Positions 1 to 11,581 of a stretch of 64,000 nt of DNA are shown here, piece after piece. Source of the DNA: Heloderma charlesbogerti (lineage: Eukaryota > Chordata > Lepidosauria > Squamata > Helodermatidae); the NCBI GenBank assembly GCA_026122225.1, contig JANEZZ010002677.1:992001-1056000 (forward strand). Direction: 5' to 3'. The notes below the pieces were generated by a model. That model saw only the letters and a program-made list of their open reading frames with translations. It ran no database searches and was not told the origin of the DNA. The translations under genes and the position numbers were made by a program. Numbering within the stretch: the first letter of the stretch is position 1; each line of letters opens with the position of its first letter.

Positions 1-799
1 TATTACCCAGATACCAAAGATCATGGCAGCAGTAGTGTCTGTGGAAACAACAGGGTTGCTTCCCTCTCCTCCTTCTCTAAAGGGAGAAGCAACAGGAAGG
101 TTCCTTTTGCTGAAATATGCACCTGAGCATTCTATATAGAGTATCAAGTGATCAATCTGATTTCAAACAATGCAGAAGAGTTCCCATTTCAACTGGAACC
201 TGACCTGCCCCCACCCCCACCCCATGTACAGTCCCAATTCCCTTGGAGCATGTGTATGTTATACTCTTAAAAACAACAGCCTATCCTAATGTAACCAACT
301 GGGGTGCAGGGAGAAAGAGAGAGTCCTGCTGTGGAGAAGACAGCCATCTGTCAAACGACAGAAAGAGGATTCAAGACCATCTGGGTGTGTTATGTGTATA
401 TACATATGGAACCTATGCAAGTTGACTGGCCCTCTTCCCCTCACCCAGACAAATGAGAGACTTTCCTATCCATCTCTCAATGCTTATGAATGGTACCATC
501 GCTAGAGTCGTGTTGCTGTGGGTGACTTATTTTTCTGCATGTGAGCAGTTCTGGATCAGGGCCAAAGAATGAAACAGAAGAAGAAAAGGCAAAACAGCTG
601 CAAGGCAGGGTTGGCATAACTAAAGCTAAAACATGACTGCCTTATCCAATATCCTTTTTTGAGAAGATATCTGGCTTTCCATATAAAATGTTCATCAAAT
701 ATAACCAGTTTAGAATTTAGTAGCTCAGTAAAGTACAGTATAGGAAATTACTCCTCCTCTTGGAAAAAGATGCATGTCAGCAGATGTATATAAAACATG

Positions 800-926
800 G
801 GTCAGCAACTTGTGGTCCTCTTGTGGCCTGCAACTCCCATCAGCCCCAGCCAGCATAGCCAATGATACGGGATGATGTGAGTTGTAGGCCAAAACATCTG
901 GAGGGCCACAAGTTGCCCTTCCCTGT
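800..926. mobile_element. hAT-type palindromic MITE (copy 1)
   Basis: The inverted ends (GCAACTTGTGG / CCACAAGTTGC) flank a core with CAACTCCCATCAGCCCCAGC and its inverse. The same family recurs at 4116, 10244, 16746, 31366, 38054 and 52741. Confidence 0.6.
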
Positions 927-1299
927 ACTGAAGGGACTAGTTAAAGAATTCAAAGGGTTTGGAGAGAAAAAAACAATGGGCTCCATCAGGGATCAGGCAT
1001 GGTGCCCATTTTATTAAATATGTTTATATTTTACAGGAATCTGGGGAGGAAGAAATTGTTTTGGTAAAATGTATGGATAACAGAAATGCACAAATATTGT
1101 GCAGGAAACTGCACAAACTGGACAAACTGGATGACCTCAAACTTGAGGAATAAAACAGTAATCTAATACAGTACTATACAATCTATGGCAGGGGACACCA
1201 TCTCTCAACTTTTTTGTTATTGGCTAGGGACTCATCAGTTGCAATGGAAAGAGAAAGAGTTCTTGGAATATGGGTTTATCATATAATATAATATCACAA

Positions 1300-1490
1300 C
1301 TAGACAGAGGGAAAGTTCTGGAGCAGAGAGGTAGAGCTGGGTGTTATCAGCATATATGTGGAGCTGAAAGCCATGTGATTTGATGAGATCGAATCCAAGT
1401 CTTACCAAGTCTCTGTATGATTGCATACAGAGAAGGAATTGCCCCCTGCTGCTCCACAGCAGAGGCCATTCCAAGGAGCCATGAAAGGAG
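1300..1490 (-). mobile_element. L2-like LINE reverse-transcriptase fragment
   Basis: The minus strand reads SHGFQLHIYADNTQLYLSAP, which contains a degenerate YADD box (YADN) of an L2-type reverse transcriptase preceded by a remnant of the LLF/YMQ segment. The element is short and broken. Confidence 0.55.
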
Positions 1491-2104
1491 ACTATTCAGC
1501 TTTGTTCATTAGGCACCCTGGAGACTAAGATATGATCCTTGGTGTTGGAATAGCCTCACGTTTTCTCAAATAAATATTATAATTGTTAAACTAGATCTAT
1601 TCCAAACATCTGATACGAAAGAGATAGTGCTTGCTTTATAGTACCTATGTTGTACATTTATAGTAAAACAGTACATAATCCAAAAAGAAAAGCTGTGTGA
1701 GTACTATTACTGACTGTCAAATATACTGTACTGTGGCAAATCATTGCTGCATATATTGAATGAAACAGCAACTTGTGATAGAATTCTTACAAAGTTCACT
1801 GGATGGTCAGGTCACAGATGTTGATATCCAACAACAGGTACATTTGATGAGAAACTGACTAGCAATCAGGAAGTTATTCCAGGAGTATGAAAATTGATTT
1901 GTAAAAGCCTCAAGTTACCAGCTTGAAACTGAGGAACAGGGAACCGGGAATGTGAACAACCAGCCAGCAAGTATTATGTTTCCCACAACACTTCCAAAAG
2001 ACTAAAATCTTCACAGAAGATAATTCTAGCTAACTCACATTAAAAACCTTTACCACACAATATCATTTTATTCTCTAGATATATGCATCATTCCAAAAAA
2101 ATGA

Positions 2105-2365
2105 AATATTTATTTATTATTTATTATTGCATTTATATCCCGCCTTTTTTCCTCTTGCAAGGAACCCAAGGCGGCTTACATTATCCTCCTCCTCTCCGTT
2201 GTATCCTCACAACAACAACCCTGTGAGGTAGGTTGGGCTGAGAGTCTGTGACTGGCCCAAAGTCACCCAGTGAGCTTCCATGGCCAAGTGGGGACTAGAA
2301 CCCGGATCTCTCAGCTCCCAGTCCGTCACTCTCACCACTACACTACACTGGCTCTCATATGGTAT
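2105..2365 (-). mobile_element. tRNA-derived SINE, antisense
   Basis: The minus strand starts with a tRNA-like part (GTGTAGTGGTGAGAGTGACG as A-box region, GGGTTCTAGTCCCC as B-box region). The LINE-like body with CTCACAGGGTTGTTG follows, then the GGCGGGATATAAATGC tail. It matches a widespread squamate SINE layout; related copies are at 14335 and 44447. Confidence 0.65.
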
Positions 2366-2632
2366 TTCTATGGCAACAATACACAGAGGGGAGCAGACAC
2401 ATTCCACACATATGATTTGGTGTTTTGTGGGAGCACTTTCTGTAGATGTAGCTAAGAAAAAATGGGTAGATGTGGAACGCAAGCACAGGCAAGCCTAGAT
2501 CCTGTCCCATATCCCATATATACTACTGTAGTAAGATGTACGTTGTCCAGCTTATATAAAATTCAAAAGAAACAGTTTCTTTCCCCAATGTACTTTTTTT
2601 GCATCACATCTCTGTCTCTAAGGGCTGGATGT

Positions 2633-2775
2633 GCCCGATCTAGTCTGATTTTGGAAGCTAAGCAGGGTCAGCCCTGGTTAGTACTTGGATGGGAGACCAC
2701 CTGGGAATCAGGCTTCCTGTGGGTTGGTCTCTATGGTCTTGTTAGGCCCCTTCCAACCCTATGATTCTATGATTT
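2633..2775 (+). mobile_element. 5S rRNA-derived SINE with a CR1-like 3' tail
   Basis: Bases 2633-2715 follow 5S rRNA closely: GCCCGATCTAGTCTGATTTT, GGAAGCTAAGCAGGG (internal promoter box A), GGTTAGTACTTGGATGGGAG (intermediate element and box C). From about 2731 the sequence instead resembles the CR1 3' end (GTTAGGCCCCTTCCAACCCT, then ATGATTCTATGATT), as at 22530-22573. It is not a functional 5S gene: the 5' third and the normal 3' end are missing. Confidence 0.7.
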
Positions 2776-3439
2776 CATTATGATCGATGATTCGTTGTTG
2801 TTGTTTTTTAAAAAAAACTTTTCTGCTAAAATAAATATGAAAGCCTTGATCTAACGCACTTAATAGATCTCCCTATATATAAATGATTGGCAAAATGGGA
2901 GGGGGGTGAGAAGTACTTGTACTGTACCACTCCACCAAGGGGAAGGAAATGGGCACAGCAGCAAGCACACACCATGCAGAGCTCTGGGGCGAGAGGTTAG
3001 TACAGAATTATTACAAGTCAGTACTGGTGGCAGTAGCTCTCTACACAGCACCTATGCCACTCCCACTCCCCTGAACACATACTTTCCACTCCTTTGTAGG
3101 AGACTGAAGCCTGTCCAGTTGTTGTTACTGTTATTTATTTATTTACTTACCTTCTTAATTAATTACTTGTTTATAAATTGTACCTGCCCTTCAGTATTAC
3201 TACTTCCATGATAACTAACAAATTAGATAAAACCAATATACAAATATGAACAATAAAAACAGCAGATCAGTAAGGGTATAGCATTGTAGCAGTAGAACAA
3301 AACTAATTCAATTCGTTTTACCAGTACGGTAATGCCCTTTTAAACGATACTTGCCTGGTGGTGAAATCACATGAGAGTAGATGCCAGGTGAGCCTCCCTG
3401 GGGAGAGCTGTGAAACTGCATAACTTGCAACAAAAAATA

Positions 3440-4890
3440 TGTAGCTTGTCCCTAAAATTGGCCTCCATACCAGAGAACTGGAAAGTAGCCAAAGTTTTTA
3501 AAAAGAGATCCAGGAAATTATAGGACAGAGAGTAATTTCTGATCTCAGTAAATTGGTGGAAAGCTTTTATTAAAGATACAATTACTGAGTGTATAGAAGA
3601 ACAAATCTTGGTAAAGAAGCATCAGCATGGCTTCTGCAAAGGGAAGCCTTGCCTCAGTAACTTTTTAGAGTTCTCTGAGAGCGTCAACAAAGCATGTGGA
3701 TATAAGCGACTGGTAGTCATTGTACACTTGGACTTTCAGAAAGCTTTTGACAAAGTCATCACCAAAGTCTCCTGAGTAAATTCAAGTTAGAGGATAAGAT
3801 GACGGGTCTTCTTATAGAATAGATTGGCAACTGGTTAAAGAACAGGAAGCAGAGAAGGAATAAATGGGAAATTATCACAATGCATGGAAATAAGAAGTGG
3901 GGTCCCCCAAGGATCTGTATTGCATCAAGTGCTTTTTAGTTTGTTCATAAAAGATCAGGCTTTCAGGATGAGAAATGAGGTGAGAAGTTTGTGGATGACA
4001 CCAACATTTTAATTGCCGTCAAACTCAAGAGGACTATGAATTGCTCCAAAAAGACATCTCCAGACTTGAGATGGCAACAAAACTGCAAATGCAGCTCAAT
4101 GTAAATAACTGTAAAGCAGGGGATGGGGAGTGTGTGGCCTTCCAGATGTTGTTGGACTACAACTCCCATCATCCCTCACCATTGGCTATGCTGGTGCGGG
4201 CTGATGGGAGCTTCATCCAACAGCATCTGGAAGGCCACATGTTCCCCATCTCTGGTGTAAAGTGATGTGCATGATGTTGAAATAAGCAATAGCCATTAGT
4301 TAAACCCACTGTACAAAGGGGGAAATAACTGGCTGAAAAGCCACTAAATGGTTACTGCATTTAGGGAGATGGGGTGCTGGTTCTGGTTTCACTTTTGCCT
4401 TTTTTTTTTTAACTTTGGCTGCTTTAGCAGTACAAAGAAGGTGCCTATTTAAGTAAAGGTCCTGTTTAAAGCTTGTAGTTGTCTTCTGTCTCAAGTGTGG
4501 TCAGCCCAACCTTACTCTGCAACACATGGGGGATGGAATCCTAACTTTCCATATCCAGTTGGCAGTGACTAAGCTGGAAAGGAACTTAGTGTCATGGTGG
4601 ATAGCTCAATGAAAATAATGACCCAGTGCATGGCAGTACAGACAATGGCAAATTCCATAAAACTGCCAGTATCGTAATGCCCTTATACAAATCTATGGAA
4701 TGGCCACACTTGGGACTCCTATGTACATCTCAAAAAGGATGTTTTAAAGCTGCAAAAGGTGCAACCAAAATGTTCCTGTCAATCAAAATGTTCAGGTGAA
4801 TCAAAAATGTAGGGCAACTTCACTACAAATAAAAGCTACATACCATCTTCCTCCAGGAGGGTGAATCATCCACCACAAGAAATAAGTAAG
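3440..4890 (+). mobile_element. Old CR1-type LINE copy, interrupted by a MITE
   Basis: Degenerate reverse-transcriptase segments appear in order on the plus strand: a WKVAKV-like start, HLDFQKAFDKV near 3730, GVPQGSVL near 3900 and FVDDTN near 3990. After the MITE at 4116-4254 the region equivalent to ERDLGVVVD follows at 4590. Frameshifts and stops are frequent, so it is much older than the CR1 copies at 17-22 kb. Confidence 0.65.
4116..4254. mobile_element. hAT-type palindromic MITE (copy 2)
   Basis: Ends GGGGATGGGGAG / TTCCCCATCTC are inverted around CTACAACTCCCATCATCCC and its counterpart. It splits the old CR1 copy. Confidence 0.65.
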
Positions 4891-4899
4891 TAGCCAGGG

Positions 4900-6215
4900 G
4901 GAAAAGTATGGGGGTAGGAGTTATGTGGGAAGCAGTCACTAGGCAAACTGAGCAAAATCAGCAGGGGAGAGTGTAAAAGAGGAGGAAGCTAGGGGTCTAA
5001 GATATGATCCCAAGAAGCAAGGACAAGAACATGGAGACTAAGCCAGCTGGGTTCAGGGAAGGGAAGCTGGGGCTAACACCTAGCAGCTTCGACCTATTGT
5101 TATAACCATGTTTCAACAAAGATTTATACTGGTGGCTATCTTGCCAGTAAAATATAATTTTAGGTTGCAATTGCTTTTTGATCACATACTCATGCATGGA
5201 GTTAGCCATATCCTTAAAAAATTAACCAGGTCTTTGATCCTTATGTAGACGATGCCTTTTTAATCAGTGGCATTTTTAATTTGCTTATCACCACAGCATT
5301 TAGTTGCAACCTGATAAATCTATGGAAGCTTAACAGAACACTTACATTTTGCTTCCTCAGCTTCCAACACTAGTTTATCACCATGGCATCACTTGAATAG
5401 ACCTAACATTGATTCTGTCATCTACAGAGAGCCTGGGAACATTAAAAAAAAAATCACACTGGCACTCAGAAGCCACCATGGAAATTGTTTGTATAATCAT
5501 GTTTGGAGGAAGCAGTGAAATTTAAACATTTAAAAGGCTTGTCCTTTTTCTTCTTAAATAAAACAAACATGATCTGATGTTTTTCTAAGGGTCAGGAGAG
5601 CCTCCAAACTCACCAGATATCTTTTAATATTTAATATTGTCTTGGTCTGTTAAAAATTGCTTCCTTTTTCTTCTTTGGGCAAATTAAACACTGAAAGCAG
5701 AACACTACACAGATGGGCAGAAGCAGCCACAACCAAGGAAGTTCGAGTGCATTGAAATTCTCTGAACTTTACTTTGAAGCTCCGTCTGACTTGCTCTCAT
5801 TTTATTTGTCACCTGTTCTGGGTTCATTCAAATGGGGAAATTGCGCATTTCTATGCGCAATTTTCAAAAGTGTGCACTTCCTCCCATTGACTAAGGAGTG
5901 AAAACACTTAAATTTTTGAAATATACTAATTTCAAAGTGCACATTAAAAAAAAAATCTACATTTTCCAAATGCAATTGCATTTGGGAATGTGTGAAAATT
6001 TTTCAAGAAAATGCGCTGCTGTTCACATTCAGGGTTGCGAACAGGCTAAGTTCAGATAATTTCCCAAATGAAACATACCTAGCCACAATCATGTTCCCTC
6101 CCTGAACTGCAGGGACAACTCTGTCTGAGGACTGTTGCCCTGGCTGAGGTAAGGAAGGAGGGAGAGACTTGCCCTGATTGAGGGTAACTTAACTCAGCCT
6201 GTACCTTTTTGCCAT
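4900..6215. other. No recognised gene or repeat
   Basis: AT-rich intron sequence. I see no exon, RNA gene or clear repeat here. Confidence 0.4.
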
Positions 6216-6221
6216 AAAAGT

Positions 6222-6425
6222 GAATGGAGCCATTTCACTCCTACAACTTAAAGCAAGCTTCTTGTTTCAGGGATACCATTGAGGTGGAAGCAAAACATAT
6301 CCCCGTAGAGTTGCCAGCTTCATGGGCAGGAGCCAGGTTTTACTTCCACCATAATGGTATCCCTGACAGAAGCTGTTTACTTTTTCCTTATAAAGCAAAT
6401 GGTACCCTTTCACATATATGGGAGA
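6222..6425. repeat. Short fold-back element
   Basis: The left arm (GGGATACCATTGAGGTGGAA) is complementary to the right arm (TTCCACCATAATGGTATCCC). The pairing continues imperfectly outward for about 85 bp on each side. It is probably a MITE, family unknown. Confidence 0.55.
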
Positions 6426-7211
6426 AAATAAAAGCACTACTCTCAGGGACACACTGAGGTGATTGCAATCCAGGCCCCTCTCCCTGACACTAAATCACCA
6501 GTCCTGGAAGCAGGAAGCACATCTGATATTCCAACTCTGTCCCCATTGCATTATTTTTTCTCATATAACTTGATCGTTCCTACTGAATTCTATCGGGGGA
6601 GTGCACCAGTTGTCATTAGAAGCACTGTTTAGGTGGTTTAGCCCCCACACCAACAGTGTCCCAAAATATGATGTCTTTACTTTCTCACATGTAGGTAGAT
6701 GGCCTTCATTCACTCTTATGGTAAAAAAAAGGTGTAGCACATATGGAAGTGATGACACAAAATCCAGTCCTGCATTTATGCATTGTGCTTTACATGGTAT
6801 ACATTTTCCAAACACAATCATCTGTAATCAGTAATGGACTAGATAAGAACAAAAAAAACCTAATACTCAAACCGGACAAGATGGAGGTAGTGTCAGCAGG
6901 TGATTCATCTGCCCTGGAAGGTGAGGTTCAACCTGCCTGAGATGGGATCGCACTCTCCCTAAAGCAAGGGTGGGCAATGTGCAGCCCCTGCTGTCCACTG
7001 AAATTGTAAAACAAAAAAAAGTTTTTTAAACAGAACAACATGGCATCCGGAGTGGCCATTCTGAAGCCTTCTTTATCCATAGCTGCTATGGAATACTAAA
7101 GGAGTCAAATTTAGCTTGAAAACAAACTAATCTTGATCCTTTGGGCACCTTGAAGCCCCTCCAGAAGCCATTTATTTAAAAAAAAAATCTGGCACTGCAG
7201 ATGCCCCGCCC

Positions 7212-7238
7212 AACACACACACACACACACACACACAC
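7212..7238 (+). repeat. (AC)n microsatellite
   Basis: Perfect dinucleotide run of about 13 units. Confidence 0.9.
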
Positions 7239-7289
7239 GTTGAGTCTGAGGGGTGAAAATGGCCTCCAGACTTCTCGAAGTTGCCCACC

Positions 7290-7560
7290 CTGCCCTAAAG
7301 AATCAGGTCAATAGTCTGGGAGTGTTTGAGCCCTAAACATCTTAGAACTCAGGTACCTCAAGGACCACCTCCTTCCACAGTATTAAGATGTACCTCAGAT
7401 GTCTTTTCACTCAGTCTCTCCACTAGATAGTGACAGGACATAGGCGCTTTTCTGTGGTGGTGTCATGGCCCTGAAATTCTATCCCTGAAGAGGTTCATTT
7501 GGCACCGGGTTTGCCATCTTGTCAATACCACATGAAAACCTTTTAATTTTCCCAGGCCTG
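7290..7560 (+). mobile_element. L2-like LINE fragment (C-terminal end of ORF2)
   Basis: A broken reading resembles the last part of L2 ORF2 (FFCGGVMALKF in place of FSVVAPALWN, followed by the HENLLIF region). No intact frame is left. Confidence 0.4.
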
Positions 7561-8439
7561 TGAGTTTACATGAGCACAGGAGGGAAAGAAGAGAAAGTGC
7601 TGGTGAAAAATGGTGAATGAGCACAAAGCATAGAACTTGCACAAACATCAAACACCCATCAACCAAGGGCAACAGAAATCCCATATAACAGAAAGAACAG
7701 CTACATTATGCTTTGGCTGTCAGAGTACTCACAGGTAGCTTGGCTCAGAATATCACATCACAATCCTATCCATATTAACTGGGGAATACAATCCTCTGTA
7801 TGTACACTATTTCCACTGGCAGATCAGTTGATCGGTAAGTGATGGAATAGCATTTGGCACATGTTCAAAATAATTATGTTTTTATTTCCTCCCATGTTTC
7901 AGGACTTAGCACTAGTGCTGAAAACCGGTTTCTGGACTAAAGTGTCCAGAAACCTCGTGGGACCCTACTTTAAATTCCTACAGAAGTATGACCTATGACA
8001 GGTCTGTTGTTAGAATAAATAAATAAGACAGGAATTGTAAAGAGATAAGAGCTAAAGAGAACACCCTTCCTTCAATATTCTAAAATGCACTTTCATTGAG
8101 CTTTCGGCTATAAATTAATCAATTAAAAACTACACAATCAACCAAGAAATCTTTACAAGATTGATATAGTGCTAATGTGTTATTTATATTCAAATTATCC
8201 ATAAAAATGGCCAATCAATAGAAAAGCATTTTGTGTTGGTATGATCTATAGATTAAGAATAATGACCACTTTTGTGGTTATTCTGGACTACCTGTTTTAC
8301 AGAAAATATTTTACAGTGTTTTCCTGCTTTTTGATATTTGTGAGGATAGAAAAGTAATTAATTCTCTCGAGATCAAACAAAACTTGATGGAACTTTAAAA
8401 CAGATTGGTATTGGTAAAAAAATTATTAAATAACATGAA

Positions 8440-8576
8440 TACTTTATTGAAATTGTTTTTAGCTGCTTAAATTGTTTTTACATTTTGTATATTTAAATTT
8501 TAATGCTGTATTTTATCTTGTAAATTGTTGTGAACCACCCGGACAGCTTTGGCTATTGGGTGGTATAGAAATTAAA
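8440..8576 (+). mobile_element. L2-like LINE 3' end
   Basis: It contains AACCACCCGGACAGCTTTGG and CTATTGGGTGGTATAGAAAT, the usual squamate L2 3' end. The GGAA microsatellite follows directly. Confidence 0.6.
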
Positions 8577-8614
8577 GGAAGGAAGGAAGGAAGGAAGGAA
8601 GGAAGGAAGGAAGG
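8577..8614 (+). repeat. (GGAA)n microsatellite
   Basis: About nine tetranucleotide units directly after an L2 3' end, probably grown from the LINE tail. Confidence 0.9.
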
Positions 8615-8619
8615 TGGAT

Positions 8620-8800
8620 GCAACAGTCTATCAAATCCCACTGTTACCACCAACTCATTGTATGGTCTTGGGCATATTGTTCTCTTGAAGTCATAGTTTC
8701 ACATTAAGGACTACAAATTAAATACCTCAAAGAGCTGTTCTGGGGGGTAAACACAATGCAGATTGCCCAAGCCCTTTGCAAATAAAGTGCTGCAGTTTGC
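8620..8800 (+). mobile_element. MIR-like (CORE) SINE remnant
   Basis: The order TGGTCTTGGGCATATTG, then AAATACCTCAAAGAGCTGTT, then AAGCCCTTTGCAAATAAAGT resembles the conserved body and end of MIR-type SINEs. It is old and diverged. Confidence 0.4.
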
Positions 8801-8899
8801 TTTCTGGAGCAAAGCTTGTGAAATGTTACATTAACACATCAATCTGTACAAATACAATATGTTTAAATAAGAATGTTGCTACTGTTTTATGCAACTTAG

Positions 8900-10240
8900 C
8901 TGTCCCTTTAGTTAAAAATATGTGTCTGGCAAAATTAAAGTCTTAACCCCGCTTATCAGCGCCTCAGCAGAAGTCTTTCCAGCCCTGTTATGGAAGAAAT
9001 CTTGATCCCTGGTATCTCTAGTTAAGTCACACAGATCGAAGGTATATTTATCTATGCCTCTCTTTGATGTATCCACACACATTTGTTCTGTTTCAAGAGG
9101 ATACACTGTATAATAACATTTCATGCAGGGAAAGAGCCACAGTATAAAGACGTGGACTACAATCCTGCACACAGGAGGCATAAAGCTCACTGAAGTCAAC
9201 AGCAGCTAACTGTGTACAGCAGCCTTCTCCAACTTGGGGGTGTCTCCACGAGTGATTTGCTGTGCTGCGTTAGGAGGTCGTTCAGGGCACATGATGTCTG
9301 CCATCCTGCAGCCACCCCAGAGTTTCGCACCGAAAAAGCGGTTCTTCTGAGACTACTTTTAGTCTAATTGTTTTCCTTAATTCAGCCTGTCTGCGCTTCT
9401 GTTGTGGTGCGCACCATCCTCCGCATTTACTCTGGCATGATTTCCCTGCCCAGGGGTGAGTCTTTCATGGCCGTGACCTCACTGACCCCAGTTAAAGGGT
9501 GTTTCCCCAATATTTTCCCCTTCTGTGTTTCCACCATTTCATGGCTGGCCATTAGAGTTCTGAGCTAACTCATGGGACTTATTTCACCTTGACTGCCATT
9601 AAACTCTGGTGGCCAACCGCACAAAGTATAGGTGTGCTCTGGGCAGCCTCTTTTTTTCTTCTTTTTTAGGGTAACGCATTAAAGTGAAGTAGCGCAATGC
9701 CTACACCCCCTCTCACTATTGCATGATAGTAAGATGGGGCTATAGGACTTGCTGGCAAATGCGCGATAGTGAGATAGGAGACAGTGAGATAGGGGAAGGA
9801 AAGAAATGAAAACAAAACTGGCGGAATTGGGCACAGGTTGGGGAAGCAGGCGTCTCCTCAGAAGTAACTCCCATTCTGGTCAATAAGGCTTGTTCTCTAA
9901 ATATTGATGCTGCATTTCTTTACTGTTTGCTTTGTTGCTGTAAGGAAGTAATTAATGTGAAGCTTCAAACCTTCACATTACGGGAGTTTCAGGGGATGGA
10001 GATTGGGGGGGGAAAGCCTGGGGGGGGAAAGCCTGGAGAGGGGGAGCCTCTCTTATTGGTTGAGTGGCCCCTGCCAGTCTGATGATGTTCACTCCAACCC
10101 CCCACTCTACCCAGAAGTATATTCCTGTGAAGTGACTTAGAATGGTGTGATGCCCTTGTTCGTGGAGTCCTGCACAGACCAAAGCTGGTTCCTTGAAAAA
10201 TCTGGGTAAGCCACCATTTGCTTCTCCTTCTGTTGTCATG
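8900..10240. other. No recognised gene; a short tandem repeat only
   Basis: I see no exon here. A duplicated 15-bp G-rich unit (GGGGGGGAAAGCCTG) lies at about 10005-10035. The stretch 9230-9800 may be part of an unrecognised DNA element. Confidence 0.4.
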
Positions 10241-10243
10241 AAG

Positions 10244-10368
10244 ACACCCACCTGGTGTTCTCCAGATATGAAGGAATGCAAGTCTCATTATCCCCAGCCA
10301 TGCTGGCTAGAAATGATGGAAGCTGTAGTCCAACACATCTGGAAGGCACCAGGTTGGGGAAAGCTAGT
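10244..10368. mobile_element. hAT-type palindromic MITE (copy 3)
   Basis: Ends CACCTGGTGTTCTCCAGAT and ATCTGGAAGGCACCAGGTTG are inverted, with CCCCAGCCATGCTGGCTAG between. Confidence 0.65.
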
Positions 10369-10577
10369 GTATGGGACTGCAGCCTGCAGGACTTTTAGTT
10401 TTAAATTTTAAAAGAAGTAGTTCTTAAGACCACTCATGGATGATTTAAATTTAGATTAATGGAAGTGCACAAATGTATTAAGGAATTCCTCATATCCATT
10501 ATGAACAGCTACAAGCATTAAAGAATGCATACATGTGTGTATTTGATTAAGCTTTATAAGATTCATCATAGTAAGGT

Positions 10578-10662
10578 TACAGTGTTATGCACCCTTGTCT
10601 GAGAGTCTGATTGAATCCAGTTTGACTTACTTCTTAGTAAATATGTACAGGATTGGGCTATA
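10578..10662. repeat. Short interspersed repeat, GACTTACT/AAGTAA family (copy 1)
   Basis: It resembles GCAATCCTATACATG ... TTGGACTTACTCCCAAGTAA seen at 11991-12096. It is a small non-coding repeat common in this window and probably a MITE. Confidence 0.45.
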
Positions 10663-11191
10663 AAATTGAGATGATGATGAAGATGAAGTAAACAGATATG
10701 ACATACCAAACACCATTAAACATCATTAAATGCAATATTCTAGGTTTTAAATATGAAAAATATGTACATCAGATCCACAGCTAATTTACTAATAAATAAG
10801 AAAGTCTTAAGAGAGAATAAAAATAGCTTCATATAAAGGAGGCTTGAGGAAAATTAATTCTGTTGGGCAAAATTAAGGCCCTGGAAGCTTACACATATAT
10901 TCCACTTCTCAAAAAACAAACAAAAAACAAAACCCATGTTATATTTAAAATAGTAACTTCAGAATGGTATTTTTTGCCTTGAACCTTTAAATGCCTTTTC
11001 AAGCTTTTCTTCACTCAACAGCTATTTATTTGAACAAAACAAAAAGCGAGCAGGTGATGCGAATCTAACTGACCATATATTGGGTGTATCGCTTACCATT
11101 TGTCCCATTAGTCAGCTTCAAAGAAGCATGATACAGTCCTAATTTGTTTCATACTAGTGTTAGGAACATAAATTTACAGGAATAAACATAC

Positions 11192-11259
11192 CTCCACAAG
11201 GAACTCTCCAATACTTTCCCCATATCCGTGTGGTAATATTTGGTAAGGATCAGAATCAC
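11192..11259 (-). CDS. SORCS2: SORCS2 exon 2 (68-bp internal exon)
   Basis: This short exon is bounded on the minus strand by a TTTTAG acceptor (just above 11259) and a GTATGT donor (11191-11186). Read in phase 0 it gives VILILTKYYHTDMGK followed by VLESSLW plus two bases of the next codon (AG, Arg). This is the start of the SORCS2 VPS10 beta-propeller. The remembered human sequence differs by one residue (KYYHADMG). SORCS1 and SORCS3 read differently at this point, as I remember them, so the exon also settles the paralogue. Exon 1 ends in phase 0 with NSS, which makes the join NSS-VILILTK exact. Exon 3 was looked for on the minus strand below 11 kb and not seen, so it probably lies outside the window. 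Confidence 0.93.
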
Positions 11260-11462
11260 CTAAAAGAAACAAATGACAAAGAGAACTAAGCTACATATGC
11301 AGACAACCAAAATAATGTACACAAGCATACCAGAAATGTCCTCTCAAGACTGCAGATTTCTGGTTTTTGTTGTTGTGATCAAGTGTTTGTTTTTAGATTA
11401 AATACTGCCTCCTCCACTTCGAGGTCAAATGGGTATAGTTATCAAAAATAATAACCTCCTCT

Positions 11463-11545
11463 ACGGTTCCGATCCCATACTCACTTAGAGGGGAGTAAGC
11501 CTCATTGAACTCAGTGGGACTTACAATGGAATCCTATACATGTCT
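11463..11545. repeat. GACTTACT/AAGTAA family repeat (copy 2)
   Basis: It contains GGGGAGTAAGCCTCATTGAA and CAGTGGGACTTAC and ends near GGAATCCTATACATG. Confidence 0.5.
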
Positions 11546-11581
11546 AGTCAGAACTAAGGCAATAGTGGGTCAGGAAACATA

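Larger units (their letters stand above)
1..11191 (-). other. SORCS2: SORCS2 intron 2 (partial)
   Basis: The minus-strand sequence downstream of the exon 2 donor belongs to intron 2, whose end is outside the window. Bases 1-790 show no coding or repeat pattern I can name, apart from a C-rich run at about 208-223. The rest holds the repeats listed separately. Confidence 0.7.

Noticed and set aside
2633..2733. A functional 5S rRNA gene
   Set aside because: The 5' third and the normal 3' end are missing and the end is CR1-like, so it is a SINE or pseudogene.
8472..8696. Frame with KEGRKEGRKEG repeats
   Set aside because: Translation of the (GGAA)n microsatellite after an L2 tail.
1..11191. SORCS2 exon 3 (expected to continue SSDFGTSY)
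   Set aside because: Looked for on the minus strand; no matching coding segment with splice sites was seen, so it is probably outside the window.
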